DNA of 64,000 nt. Origin: Archegozetes longisetosus (taxonomy: Eukaryota; Arthropoda; Arachnida; Sarcoptiformes; Trhypochthoniidae). The translations under genes and the position numbers were made by a program. The stretch lies in NCBI GenBank assembly GCA_018873245.2, contig JAEMBT020000007.1, positions 3,281,129-3,345,128 of the forward strand, read 5' to 3'. Every line of letters starts with the position of its first letter. The stretch's first letter is position 1. Below the pieces are notes generated by a model, which was given only the letters and a program-made list of their open reading frames with translations, did no database searches and was not told where the DNA came from. Below are positions 34,701-46,305 of this stretch, one piece after another.

Positions 34701-37700
34701 GGTTTCTCTCATATTATTGTTAATCACGTTTAATTCATGCGTAAATTCAAGTTTAAGTCAAGGCTATCCTGATAAGCAGTGATAATGAAAAGAAGGTCAT
34801 TGCTGTGCGGATAATGATTTCTCTGGAGAAATTAGTTGAGTAGTATTTCCCGTACGAATGGCTAGAGTTCAAGGCTTTCTGTTGTTTTCGGTTGAGATTT
34901 GAAACTTATTCTCGAGTAAAACCTTTAGAAAAATTTTTTACGAATAAAACTTCAAGGAACAAGATTTTGAATCAAATCTTATTTGAATAGAAGAACTCTG
35001 CTTTCCCTGAATATAATCGGACACAGAGACCAAATTCTGCCAGCCATAGGAATATTTTCAGCTTTTTCAACAGCGATCTGAAACTCTTGACCTCCAATGT
35101 AGTTTCACGTAATTCAATAGATAAAAAGTTTTCACTAACAAAAGAATACTGAGATTTGAGTGGACACATTGTGACCAATCCTGATGCATCTTCAAACGCA
35201 CGTCTCAAGTTATCTAATATCACGTATAATTTGTTGCTTGTAAGCTCGGACTTGTTCGCAATCGGGTATGTAAATAGTGATATAGTATACAAATATAGCT
35301 GCTAGATTGCTGTAAACTTTGTTTCATAAGAATATAACATTTCAAATACCTGAATACGGACAAGTAAGCACTCATAATTACGACGAGCATAAACAACTTG
35401 AGATATGTTTTTGAAGAAGTATCAAAAATTGGAATCAATCCATGACCTCACTTGAAAATTTTTGCTCGTAAATTTAAAGAGTTAGAAAATTTATTGATTA
35501 AATTTACTAATTAACATGACTTTCTATTCATGTCTAGCATATTGCATTAAATACTTGACCGAAAACGGAAAACTAAACTGAATATTAAACTTAAGATTTG
35601 CAACAATGACTTTTAATTGTAGCGAACTGTAGCAAATCCTACTGCGCACTCAACTTTTACTCATAAATTATTAATAACGAACGTGATCTGCAATAACGTT
35701 AGAAAAACCGACTGGAACACAAGATTTGAACTCACTTACAACTAATTACTCATTTAATTATCCTATCATAGAATGGTATAGCACAGGATCTTTCTATATA
35801 GCGAGAAATATAGTCGAAGTCCTTCCGACAATTATCCATTCAATCGTATATGCGTTTATAGCTTACTATACAAGTGGTCAATTATTTGATTATCAAAGAA
35901 TTTTCTGGTATACCACTATCATAACAATGGGAATGCTTTGCTCTCAAGGATTGGGTTATTTGATCGGAATTATTTGTATTAAATACGAACAGATAGCTCT
36001 TGGAGCGTCGATAGGAATATACTTATCGTTGGTCATGTTCTGCAATATTTTCATTCCTATCAAAGAAATGCCACAAATATTTCAAATATTGAGTAATATA
36101 TCGTATACGAAATTCGTCTACTATTCAGTACTTATTATGATTTATGGCTTTGGTCGCTGTCCATCAGACCAGTTATCATTTGTTTTATATAAGTACGATA
36201 TGAGTGAAGAACTTTTTTGGGATTATGCTAAATATTTAGTAATATACATAATAAGTTTGAGGATTTTGGCATTTATTGTACTCTATTTCAAAATCAATCA
36301 TTTCTTAAACAGAAGTAGATTTAAGAGTATTCTGCTTAAATACTTTGAAAAGTTCAGAAATCCTAGAGGAGAATCAGAAACATCTGACATAACACACAGT
36401 TCTATTGCCATAAATCCTTTGGGTATGAGAAATGATAACGAGTTTGAACTCAAATGCGAACCAGCTATGGATAACAAGCTGAGTATCGCATGGATTGATT
36501 TGACTCTAAGAAGTCCAAAACGATTATTCAGAAAACATAAGATAATTCTCAGACAACTGAACGGTTCCGTCGATTTAGGGTCTTTGAATGCATTGATGGG
36601 TCCATCAGGTGCTGGAAAAACATCTTTATTAAAATGTCTTAATGGCAGAAATAAGACACAAATAAATGATGAATCGAAGATTTACTTGAGTAGATTTCAA
36701 AGAATCCGGACGTGTTTTATATCTCAAGATGTAAGCGAGCATCTAATCAAAGGATTGACTGCAAAACAGGCTATGGTTTATGCGTCGAAATTGAAAAATA
36801 GTAATAAAGATGTTGAGCACGAGAAAAGTATTGAGAATTTGATGTTTGAATTGTTAATCAGTGATATCGTCGACACTAATACTGAGAATCTGAGTAGTGG
36901 TGAACAGAAACGTCTAGTTATGGCTATGGAATTAACTTCTTATATAAAGCCTAACCTTATATGCATTGATGAGCCGACTAGTGGTCTCGACAGCAATGCT
37001 GCTGAAGTGGTAATGTTTTACATATCCAATAACAAAAATTTTATTTTTTAAACCAGAAATAATTTTTAATTCCGTTTGGCAAACAAAATTCCTCGATCTA
37101 AGAGTTTGAGAACTTTTGTCCATTGATTCTTATCAAAGTTTTATTTCTTATAGCTAATTGAATTTTCATATAATTAAGAATATCATAGTTTCTCAATTTT
37201 AAAAGTTTTTATTCATAAACTCAGAACATTTTTCATTACGAAATTTGGAGATTAGTTCGATTAGTTCCATTGAAAATGGTTTTAATATTTACTAAAAATT
37301 GATATTTCAGGTAATAAAGTGCTTAAAAGTATTGACGCGAAAGCATAACATATCGATCATAACAAGTATACATCAGCCAAACAATGATGTTCTAATGATG
37401 TTCGACAAGCTGTATGTTTTAGCGAAAGGAGGAATTTGTGTTTATTCGGGTCCTCCTCAAGATCTAAAACAATACTTAAACGAATGCGATATAAAATGCA
37501 CTGAGTTTCAAGTTCCGATTGAAGTACTACTAAAGCACTCGTGCAATGGATTCGAAGACGAACAAGTGGTAAAATTAGCAGAAAAAACATCACATGAAAA
37601 GCAAACAATACTCTTTCGACGTCTAGGTGAAGTCAAATTATCTCCAGATGGAATTCAGTTCATATCTAAAAGATTTAAATTAATTGATTTCTGGTACCTA

Positions 37701-39043
37701 TTGTTACGCATAATGACTTATACCTATCGATATTATTGGAAACTAATAGTATTTAAGTTTATATTGTTCTTGGCTTTTGGCTATTCATTGACTTTATTCT
37801 TTCGCTCTGACATCGGAAAAGCGAGCAGTTGTTTGAGTTTTGGACTAAATCGTAATAATACTTGTCTTAAAACAGTTGACAGGATAGAAGAAGAATCGCT
37901 TTTATTCCAGAATATAAGCTATAATTTATTGGCAATAGTTCTAATAACTTTTCTACAAATAGTTGTGACAACGATGACTTTTACGCTTGAAGTTAAGATG
38001 TTTCTGAATGAACACAGAAATGGTTAGTTATATGCAATTCTCAGTATAGGATTTCTAGGTTTTTGTCATAGTTTTCTATCATTATTGTAGGTCACGCTCA
38101 CTAAAAGTTTGCTTTATAAGTTTATGTTAGGAAGAGGTCAAACTTATTCAGTATTGACTGTCCTTAACTAATTTTAGATGTGGGCGTGATTTACAACAAG
38201 ATGTAAAGCTTCACTTTGCAATTTTTCTTACACAAATTTTAGTTTAAGTCATGTTCTCTCTCAAGTATTGTTGTAGATCACGCTCGCTGTTCGCAGTTTA
38301 TTAGTTTCAGTTTTATTACAAGAGCGCGATTCACAACAATATCTGTTGGAGAACATGGTAAAAGCCAATTTTATGAAGGAAAACAAGTCTAAGATTTTTA
38401 TACCTTTAAAGGTTGGTACAGCACAGGATCCTATTATTGGGCCAAATCTATTGAAGAACTAATTCCAACAATTCTAACAATCATTTGCTACACATATATC
38501 ATTGACATATATGATGGAAATACAATATTTTTTGGATATCTATATCTTCTAACACTTGGAATCCTTTGTGTCCAAAGTATTGGGCATATCATAGGAATTA
38601 TTTGCAATGAGAATCTAAAAATTGCAGTTTTATTTTCCGTCGGTTTATACCTAATGCTATTTCTCTTATCTAACTACTTCGTCCCAATCAAAGATTCTCA
38701 TTATTTAATTCAATGGTTCAGTAATTTTTCGACTGTTAAGCTAGTATACGAATGTATTATTCTATTATTCTATGGTTTTGGTCGATGTTCCGGCACTGAA
38801 TTCTCATCCGTTTTGTTCGTCTTTGGTCTCGAGGACAAAATTTTCTACAATAATCTAAGAATTTTGATAATGAAGTTAATTATTTTGAAAATCGTAGCAA
38901 TGATTGTGCTCTTGATTAAAGTGAACACATTTTCAAATAGAAAAAGAGCTCAAGAACCTCAAGGAACAGATATTAAATCATTGAAATTATCGAATAGTAT
39001 ACAAGCACTCAGTTATTGCCGTTACAATTTAGAAGATATTTAA
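31755..39043 (+). CDS. Full-size ABCG transporter (NBD-TMD-NBD-TMD), 5 exons, one frameshift
   Basis: Exons 31755-32337, 33955-34657, 35772-37009, 37311-38022 and 38412-39043 give about 1288 residues once one extra A in the A7 run at 32149-32155 is discounted. NBD1: Walker A GPSGSGKTT (56-64), Q-loop position Tyr98, signature CSGGEQ (155-160), Walker B and D-loop DEPTSGLD (181-188), H-loop His215. TMD1 follows, with the ABCG core through WYSTGS and ...GFGRC. A linker (about 613-660) leads in the same frame to NBD2: Walker A GPSGAGKTS (705-713), Gln747, signature LSSGE (802-806), DEPTSGLD. TMD2 completes it. Both halves split at the same two sites (after SGLDSNAAE and after NEH-N), so they arose by tandem duplication. 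Such pumps export lipids or xenobiotics; the substrate is unknown. The frameshift may be a base error or a real lesion. Confidence 0.8.
32149..32155 (+). other. A7 homopolymer frameshift in NBD1
   Basis: With seven A residues the first exon's frame ends eight bases later (TGT GAA TAG). With six it continues as DHEK-SVNSLLSEL, matching EHEKSIENLMFEL in the second half. All exon phases downstream fit the six-A reading. Confidence 0.85.
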
Positions 39044-39769
39044 ACTGAATCAGAGTTTTGAAATTAAACAATTATTTCGCTTATCGACTATTTATTTTAA
39101 GAGAAATTTATTTTAAGAAACTAATCGCTACTCTATTAACTGTTAGTAAGTTTTCAACTTTAATGCCAACAGATTTCCATCAACTTATGTATGAAAATCA
39201 GTAAACATTTCTATAAAAGATTACGCCTAAGATTAATTTGCTTCTTATTCTAAGTTTAACTCTTCAGAGGTAATGATTATTAATAATTTAAAGGAATATT
39301 TATATTTATTTTTCTATCCTTCTCCATTCAGCCAAGAACAGTCAATTGGAAATTTGCATTCAATGGTATTAAATTCTGGATAATTACTTCACTCGTTTTT
39401 GTTGAAAATGAAAGTTCAATAATTTTGAAGAATTACTAATCAAATAGAGTTGATCACTGTTTGTGTTCTCCTTTCAAGTTCGATTCCCGAATACAGATCT
39501 AATGATAAATCCAATCACGAAATAAAACCATATTTCAATAGTTGAATGAAAGAATTTGAATATCGATTATAAAACAAGGGACTGAAGAAGTGATTTGCTA
39601 TCGAGTTTCAAATTATTTGTATTGACTTCCTCTAGATTTGAATGCGTTGAGTATCTACAAAATTAAACTTGAAATTTAGGCACAACTTATTTGAAATCAA
39701 GAGTATAAGCAAAACCTTCTCTGGACTTCATATGAATTTTTAAGGCGTTTTGATTGAGTTTGGTACATT
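39044..39769. other. 3' flank of the ABCG gene
   Basis: AT-rich with no supported gene; no obvious AATAAA immediately after the stop. Confidence 0.35.
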
Positions 39770-39890
39770 TGACCGACAAATTCGTTTGCTCGACATATAT
39801 GTTTGACAGACAAGCTGAATTTATATAAAAGCTTCTTCTGTCAACAATAATATAGTTGTTTCCACCCCTATGACGAGGACGTATAACCCA
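39770..39890 (+). mobile_element. Relic of the GACCGACA foldback element
   Basis: GACCGACAAATTCG, GACAGACAAGCTGA and then CTTCTGTCAACAATAATATA reproduce, in order, words of one arm of the element at 27530-28232. Only part of one arm remains. Confidence 0.55.
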
Positions 39891-40200
39891 AAAGGGACAT
39901 TTTGAAAATCTATTGATATTTTGTGAAAATCAGAAAAAATTCGTTAAAATCAATATTGGAATACGAAAAAAATTAAGGCTTTGCTTAAAAGAAAATGTGA
40001 ATAATTTCTCTTAAAGATTCTAGAGTAGCTCGATTTTAACGTCTAGAAACAACATTTAGCAATCGATCTATTTTAACTGTCAACTCACAAAACGATAAGT
40101 GGGAAGAACACGGGGATTGTACAGTGGATTGTACAGATTGTATAAAGTACAGTGGATTGATATTAAACTGAATTTTTCTTTAGTAATTGATAGGACCAAA

Positions 40201-40461
40201 ATGTATGAAATAGTAGTAAATTCTAAGAAATTAAAAAGAAAATTACAAGAAAATCAAATCTAATGTGATGAGGACCCATCGGACGAACTTGTATTTTACC
40301 CTCAAATTCTAATTTATCCTCATCTGGAGGTTAATGGGTCAAGAAACTTTAATCAGAAACATCCCAAATATAAAAGCACTCATGCGTTAGCAGTAAATCT
40401 TAAGATGGAAAGGAAGTTTGGGTTCAGTGTTAGTTCAAAATTGGATGACATAGTTGACTAA
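40201..40461 (+). pseudogene. Possible decayed coding fragment, unknown
   Basis: From ATG 40201 one frame runs 86 codons to TAA 40459 with a single internal TAA at 40261. The second part (DEDPSDELVFYPQILIYP and on to KLDDIVD) has protein-like composition and higher GC than the surroundings. I do not recognise it. Either a pseudogene or a chance frame. Confidence 0.25.
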
Positions 40462-40645
40462 AAGTTTTTATGTTGAACAGAAGTTTTAGTAAAAGAAAAG
40501 AACATTTACTACAATTTTAAGTTAAAGACTTCTGTTCATTATGCATGAATAACTATGTACAATGCATCCACTTTTATAGCTTTTGGTATTTATATGGTAT
40601 ATGGTGGTTTAGCCTGGCCGCCCTTCTACAAATTAGAGTTGTACG

Positions 40646-41244
40646 TAGAGATGAGCAAAAATGAACCTCTAAACCTCTAGAACTTGAACCCGAACCTCAG
40701 GTTCAGACTCGAGTTCAAATTCTAAAATTGGAAAGAGATTCGGATCCGAAGTTCGTAAGTTTCAGAACCCGAAATTTGAGGTTCAGATTCGAGATTCTAG
40801 TCCTAAACTTCTATTCACACTTATACTGAGAATAATTACTTTGAAAACTCAATTAACTATTACTACATTGATTTGAAACTTTTTAAATAAAAATCACAAA
40901 ACTACTGATTAATGAAACTTATCTCTTTTGAGTTTAAGTATATCAAGCCCGAGCCCAAGTCTGAAATTCAGGTTTAGATTATTAATTTATCGAAATTCAA
41001 TACAATTAGAGAAATATTCACGTCATGTGCAATAACTAAATAACACTGTTAATGCATTATTTGTTACAAGAAAACACTGTAATATGAGGATATTGTTTGA
41101 AATATTTAAAATATACAAAATAGGTGTAGATTCAAAAATTTAGAGGTTCGGGTTCGAGGCCCAAACTTTTAAAAGAGGTCCAGATTCAGGTTCAGATTCG
41201 AGGTCCGCCCACGAACCTCTGGAACCCGAACTTACTCATCACTA
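40646..41244. mobile_element. hAT-type non-autonomous element, 599 bp, 8-bp target duplication
   Basis: The tips TAGAGATGAGCAA and (reverse complement) TAGTGATGAGTAA match hAT ends, followed by subterminal GAACCTCT and GAACCCGAAC words on both sides. An exact 8-bp duplication GTTGTACG flanks it (40638-40645 and 41245-41252). No transposase frame. Confidence 0.88.
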
Positions 41245-41252
41245 GTTGTACG

Positions 41253-41921
41253 GTTATTAAAATTAAGCCTTTTATCGAGTTTTAACTAGGTTGTCTATTA
41301 ATATTTAGATCTCTTTTCGATAGTTTCAAGACTTCTTAGATATTTTTTACGAAAAAAACTTGGTTCAACTAAACATTGGGGACAGTAATAGGGAAATACA
41401 CTGACGCGTACATGGCTTGTTGTATTTTACATGTATTATATATCTTGTAATATAATGTACAAGTATTTCAACCAACACTACTGATAACACACATTCTACC
41501 TATCCGTCTTCTTCCAGTTCAACACTAAGAAGTCAGTTAAGTTCACTATCAAGAACCCTATATTCAACTTTTAAGGTCAACTTGAATCCAGAGCTATTTT
41601 AACCCTTCGTCACAGCTTAACTTCCGAAAACGTAAAACTAACTGTGGGATAAAATATTGCCCCAAGTTTTCCACGCTTAATATCTGTTCTAGGTTAGTCC
41701 TAATGCTTTTCAAATCAAGGTTAGTCCTTGTTTCCGAAATTTTAATTTACTAATTAATTAATTTCCAGTTGTTATCTGCTACAGCGTCATCAGTAGTTCA
41801 AATTGCTAGTAGCGCAAACAAAGCACTGCGATGTTAGGACAAATTTCTATTCTCAGAAAAACATGTTGCCAGAGAAAAATTTAAATAAAGTTATGAGTCT
41901 AAACTAATCAGGTATTCTGTT
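41253..41921. other. Intergenic, no gene seen
   Basis: AT-rich spacer between two hAT-type elements. Confidence 0.35.
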
Positions 41922-41929
41922 ATTCAAAG

Positions 41930-42713
41930 TAGAGCCCCAAATGGGAGTCCCGCATTGCGGGGGTCTCATGAGACCTGCTGGAATCCCCGGGAGTGGGAGA
42001 GAGTAGGACTAAAATTTTTAAGTGCTGGACGGGACTCCCTCAAAGAAAGTGCATTCTCGGAAATTCCCTCAACTTCCGCACTGTAAAAATCTGCGATCAA
42101 CTGTTATTTAAACAAACTGTAATTTAACACCAAAACTGAAAAGAAAATAATGATATGGATTGAGAGTATACTTCATAATAAAAATTAATAAAAATACAGA
42201 TTATAATCAAAATTGAATAATTGTTAGTCTAAGTCAATAAAGACATGATAAATTTTTGCATATTTATTGCAAACATTCGGTGAAAGAGTAATATTAGTTT
42301 TTGTCTTTAAATCAAATTTTGAATTCGTTTTAATCAAATATATTGGCATTCAATCAAAGAGTATAACTGTTAACCAACTTTTTATCGACTTAACAAGCAA
42401 TTAGTAAATGACTTCAACGATTAGGGATGTAGTCCAGGTATTCATTGATTGCTTTGAAGTGTTATTAATTTTGAGTTATTTTTTGGAAAAAATTGTTTTT
42501 CAGTCAATAAATGTCTCGAAATTAGTCTAAAATAGTAACCATAAGAATGTGTTTTCTCAATTATATGATTAAAATAAATAGAATTTTTCAATCGAATTTT
42601 GACTGCGGCAAAACTGCGGAAATTGCCAGAAAGGACAGGACGGGAGCGGGACTAAACTCTTGTTGGAGTGGGACGGGACGGAAATCAAAGTTTTTCAAAA
42701 TTTGTGGCTATGA
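41930..42713. mobile_element. hAT-type non-autonomous element, 784 bp, 8-bp target duplication
   Basis: An exact 8-bp duplication ATTCAAAG flanks it (41922-41929 and 42714-42721). Short imperfect tips TAGAGCCCCAAAT and CATAGCCACAAAT face inward, with GC-rich GGGACGGGAC-type runs just inside both ends. The interior is AT-rich and non-coding. Confidence 0.75.
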
Positions 42714-42721
42714 TTCAAAGT

Positions 42722-44884
42722 AAGATGTATTACTGAGGAATACCTAAATTCTCAGGAAATCACGACACTTTGTTGATTTTAGAGAAATCTTTAAAGTAAA
42801 ACTTGAAAACATTCTACCCCACAGTTGTAACGAAGGGTTAAATAATAATAAAAAAATTAAATAAAATTTAAATGCGTTGTTGTAAAAGATTGTTATTTAT
42901 CATTGTTGGCTTTTCCGAAATTTCTAGTAGACAGGAGGATGTGATCGCATTCTGTGCTAGTCTTGACGAAAGAATGTACTATCGACCAAAAAAGTGTATG
43001 TTAAATAAAGCTTTCTCGCGCCTTCATACTTAGGGGTCACTTTAATATTTACATAATCATGATTTTGAAAGTTTTATAAACTCTAGTTTAGGTCTGACTT
43101 ATGACAAAATAAAATAATGAACTTTTGCTTTAATCGTTTCCCTGGTTCATGAGTTCAGAAATGATTTACTCTGTATTAAACCTTTCTCAATTATTTATTT
43201 GATGAATTTAAGTCCCTTATGTTAAAGTTCGATACAAATCATAACACTTATAGAGATTCTAAAATAAGTTTCGCATTTCATGACTCATATTAGAAATGAT
43301 ACGACAAAATTATTTAATCTCTCCCTTATTTGGTTCGATTCTCATTGGTTTTTACTGTTTTTAACGCACATTTTCAAATATACTTTCTTGGCCGATAGTA
43401 CAGATCATACAGTAGAGTCTCACAGTCAAACTCAATAATACGAAACGTTAGCACAATGGTACAATCTTGCTAGCTTGACAAGTTTAATAATCCTTTAATA
43501 ATGTCTTTACTTGAACTAGAATCTCACTAGACTTATTGTTTATGAATAAGCCACTTATTTTGCTAATTAAAACGTGTTTTACTAGATAAATTGCAAGTCT
43601 TTTTGTACTCCACGAATCTGAATTTAATATGCGCAACAGTCTGAGTCATGTTTAAGCCTAAAAAGCGTAAGACCAAGCTAAAAATTATTTATGCCATTTA
43701 ATACCTTGTCACTTCTTCAGTATTTTATTCAATCATTTCTCTAAAGCAAAGCATCCGATTCTGCCCGTGATTGATATAAGAAGTCAAAAACGCATAGTTC
43801 ACGGAGAATACCAGTAGAGTTATTCAAGTATTTCAAATAAGGGACAATCGAGTTTGTGAAAGTTTAAGATCGATAGCTTCAATTAGCATGATTATGAGAT
43901 TGTGGTCACAAATTTCAAGAATCTCGAAAGTTCTAACTTGTAAGATTTGAATATGATCTAATGACCCCATGAGGTAAAATCATTTCAACCACTTGTCAAA
44001 TTTAATTTCACCTTCATTACACTATTAGAACAGAAGGTCTTAAGTTTCAATAAGCTTTGGGGAACAGTTGGCAAGTTTGAATAAATCAGTTTTAAGAAAT
44101 ATCAAATATATCTTTTTAATGTAATGAAGGAATAACTTTTGAATAAGATCAATGTTGCAAAATTTGTGTTGTTTCAGTAACTCAATTAGCATATCTAAAC
44201 CAATTGATTTTCAAGTTGTAATTTTGTCAAATAATCACAACTTCATCCAAGTCACGAGTAAATCAATTATGATCTTATTGAAATTAATTTTCTGAATTTG
44301 ATAATCTCGAATCCTTTGGTTTAATGTGCAAAAATTCAGTAAGAATCGCGAAATAAAACTCCAAAAAAATTGTATATCATAGAAATAAGAAACTCAATTA
44401 TTGATTATAAAATATAAATGCATTAAAGTTTTTTACTGGAAAACTTTAATATAATTATAGTCGAGATTGACTAGAATAAATATTGAAAATAAAGTAATAC
44501 TTTTCAATATTTATATATATTTACTTTAGAGCAATACAGTAGACCTCCTTAAATTCTTATTGCAAAGAGGGATAAATTTCTTCTTCTAAGGTCCATACAA
44601 AATTTTCAGTTTAATAATTTGCATAATCTTAATTCTAACCCACATTTGGTCATTTAAAGTATTAAAGTAAATATTAATACATATAAATGACTCATAAATA
44701 TTTATGTGTTTATTGCTGAAATTAATAAAATGTAAATGTTGAACTGCAAATGTGCTTTGAATTGATATAGATCAAATGATTTCCTCAATTAAATTTTGAT
44801 ATTTTTTATTGAAATTAGAATTGACTACTTAACTAATGTTAAATAATAACATCTGCTAATATTATATTGTGTTTATCGATATAC
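42722..44884. other. Intergenic, no gene seen
   Basis: About 2.2 kb of AT-rich DNA up to the palindrome edge, without supported genes or repeats. Confidence 0.4.
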
Positions 44885-44931
44885 TAGAACATCGGGCGAT
44901 CCATCTTTGTCAATTATATAATTGATGCATT

Positions 44932-45303
44932 TCAGAAGTCACATTTGAGTCTACATTCAGGTGAACATTTCGTTGGACAACATCTGCAATGGACACTACA
45001 CTCAGTTCGACAATTTCTCTTAAACACGATGGGCGATATTGTAAAGTTTGATTTTTCACTTAGAAGTTCTTTATAGGAGTGTAAAATTATGTTAGATTAA
45101 TATTTTGCATATGAATTAGACTTGAAATTACCTGCTATATTGAATTGTTCAGAATCGTTGTCGCTGGCGTTTATCGGATCGATAGCCTGATGAGTGATTG
45201 AATCGATGTTTTTTTCAGACTCATTTATGAGTTCGATTGGCGAACAAATAGATATGGTGATAATTGTCACAATCAATAACGCTTTAACTAAAACATAATT
45301 CAT
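44932..45303 (-). CDS. Secreted eight-cysteine peptide precursor, copy 1
   Basis: Join of 45132-45303 (exon 1) and 44932-45068 (exon 2) on the minus strand, 63-bp GT-AG intron, 102 residues. Signal peptide (about 1-20, VLVKALLIVTIITISICS), an acidic Asn/Asp/Ser-rich propeptide, then Lys74-Arg75 and a 27-residue tail with Cys at 77, 81, 85, 87, 88, 92, 96 and 100. The spacing is C-x3-C-x3-C-x-C-C-x3-C-x3-C-x3-C. The tail is basic. Signal, acidic pro-region and dibasic site suggest a processed secreted peptide; antimicrobial, defensive or signalling roles are all possible and none is shown. I do not recognise the family. Ile is at the variable signal-peptide position, shared with copy 4. The start is the ATG just after the leader; an upstream in-frame codon is TTG and unlikely. 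Confidence 0.75.
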
Positions 45304-45388
45304 TTTTAGTCTTAATTTACTTGTATTCAATTCAATTTAACACAAATGAAAAGACACTTTTATTGTTCGATCCTTCATTCACATCTCA

Positions 45389-45396
45389 TTTATATA
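45389..45396 (-). promoter_or_regulatory. TATA box, peptide copy 1
   Basis: TATATAAA on the minus strand, 86 bases upstream of the copy 1 start codon. Confidence 0.6.
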
Positions 45397-46212
45397 TCAT
45401 AATCATTATAAACATCCTGATCAAAGTTACAAACCCAATGCGATAATTATTTCGTTGAGTCACACATTTCTTCCAAGTCTTCATCAGTTCCAAATCATTA
45501 TCTTTGATGTTTCACTTTTATTTGACTTTTATAATGCTAATATCGACTATTCAAATACCATAGACAAACATAAAAGTTACTTAAACCTAATCCAATACTA
45601 TTAGTTCCGTGATGTATTTGTTTGAATTTCGTTGACACAACTTTTGAGACAGAAAGAGTAATCATTATCTCAACGCAATACAATCACTTTAATACAAGAA
45701 CTTCGATATTTAGAGTCTTAATCAAACGAAATTGATATTTACAAGACTTAAAATGATAAAACTTAAATCAATATTATCTTTGAAAGAAACACATTTATAG
45801 AAATAACGAATGATGTAAAGAAGGTTTTTCAACATTACTATGCAGCAGTCGATTCAACCTTAATGATAAGCATGAAATTCGTCCGTTCATTATTTTAAAT
45901 CTCAAAGTTCTTGTGATAAAGTGATTGCATTGCGTTGAGATAATGATTACTCTTTCTGTCTCAAAAGTTGGGTCAACGAAATCCAAATAAATACATCACG
46001 GAACTGATCGTACTGGATTAGGTTTAAGTAACTTTTATGTTTGTCTATGATATTTGAACAGTAGATATTAGCATTATAAAAGTCAAATAAAAGTGAAACA
46101 TCAAAGATAATGATTTGGAACTGATGAAGACTTCGAAGAAATGTGTGATGCAATGAAATAATTATCGCATTCGGTTTGTAACTTTGATCAGGATGTTTAT
46201 AATGGCTAACAA

Positions 46213-46220
46213 TATATAAA
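46213..46220 (+). promoter_or_regulatory. TATA box, peptide copy 2
   Basis: TATATAAA, 86 bases upstream of the copy 2 start codon, matching the position in the other copies. Confidence 0.6.
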
Positions 46221-46305
46221 TGAGATGTGAATGAAGGATCGAACAATAAAAGTGTCTTTTCATTTGTGTTAAATTGAATTGAATACAAGTAAATTAAGAC
46301 TAAAA

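Larger units (their letters stand above)
45304..46305. promoter_or_regulatory. Divergent promoter region between copies 1 and 2
   Basis: The 1-kb interval is an inverted repeat centred near 45820, so each gene has a mirror-image promoter with TATATAAA about 85-90 bases upstream of the ATG (45389-45396 on minus, 46213-46220 on plus). The two halves have diverged slightly. Open frames in this interval are mirror shadows without family features. Confidence 0.6.

Noticed and set aside
34972-35438. Minus-strand open frames of 72-106 residues inside an ABCG intron
   Set aside because: No domains and no supporting signals; overlapping each other in different frames, as expected by chance.
35726-35771. 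ATG-led start of the third ABCG exon as an independent gene start
   Set aside because: The family join (NEHQN-K-WYSTGS) and the acceptor at 35770-35771 show these bases are intron; the second and fifth exons use the same splice positions.
45795-46288. Two overlapping minus-strand open frames (63 and 113 residues), with mirror copies at 49579-50072
   Set aside because: They lie in the shared promoter region between the peptide genes, are duplicated only because of the palindrome, overlap the TATA boxes and leaders, and show no domain features.
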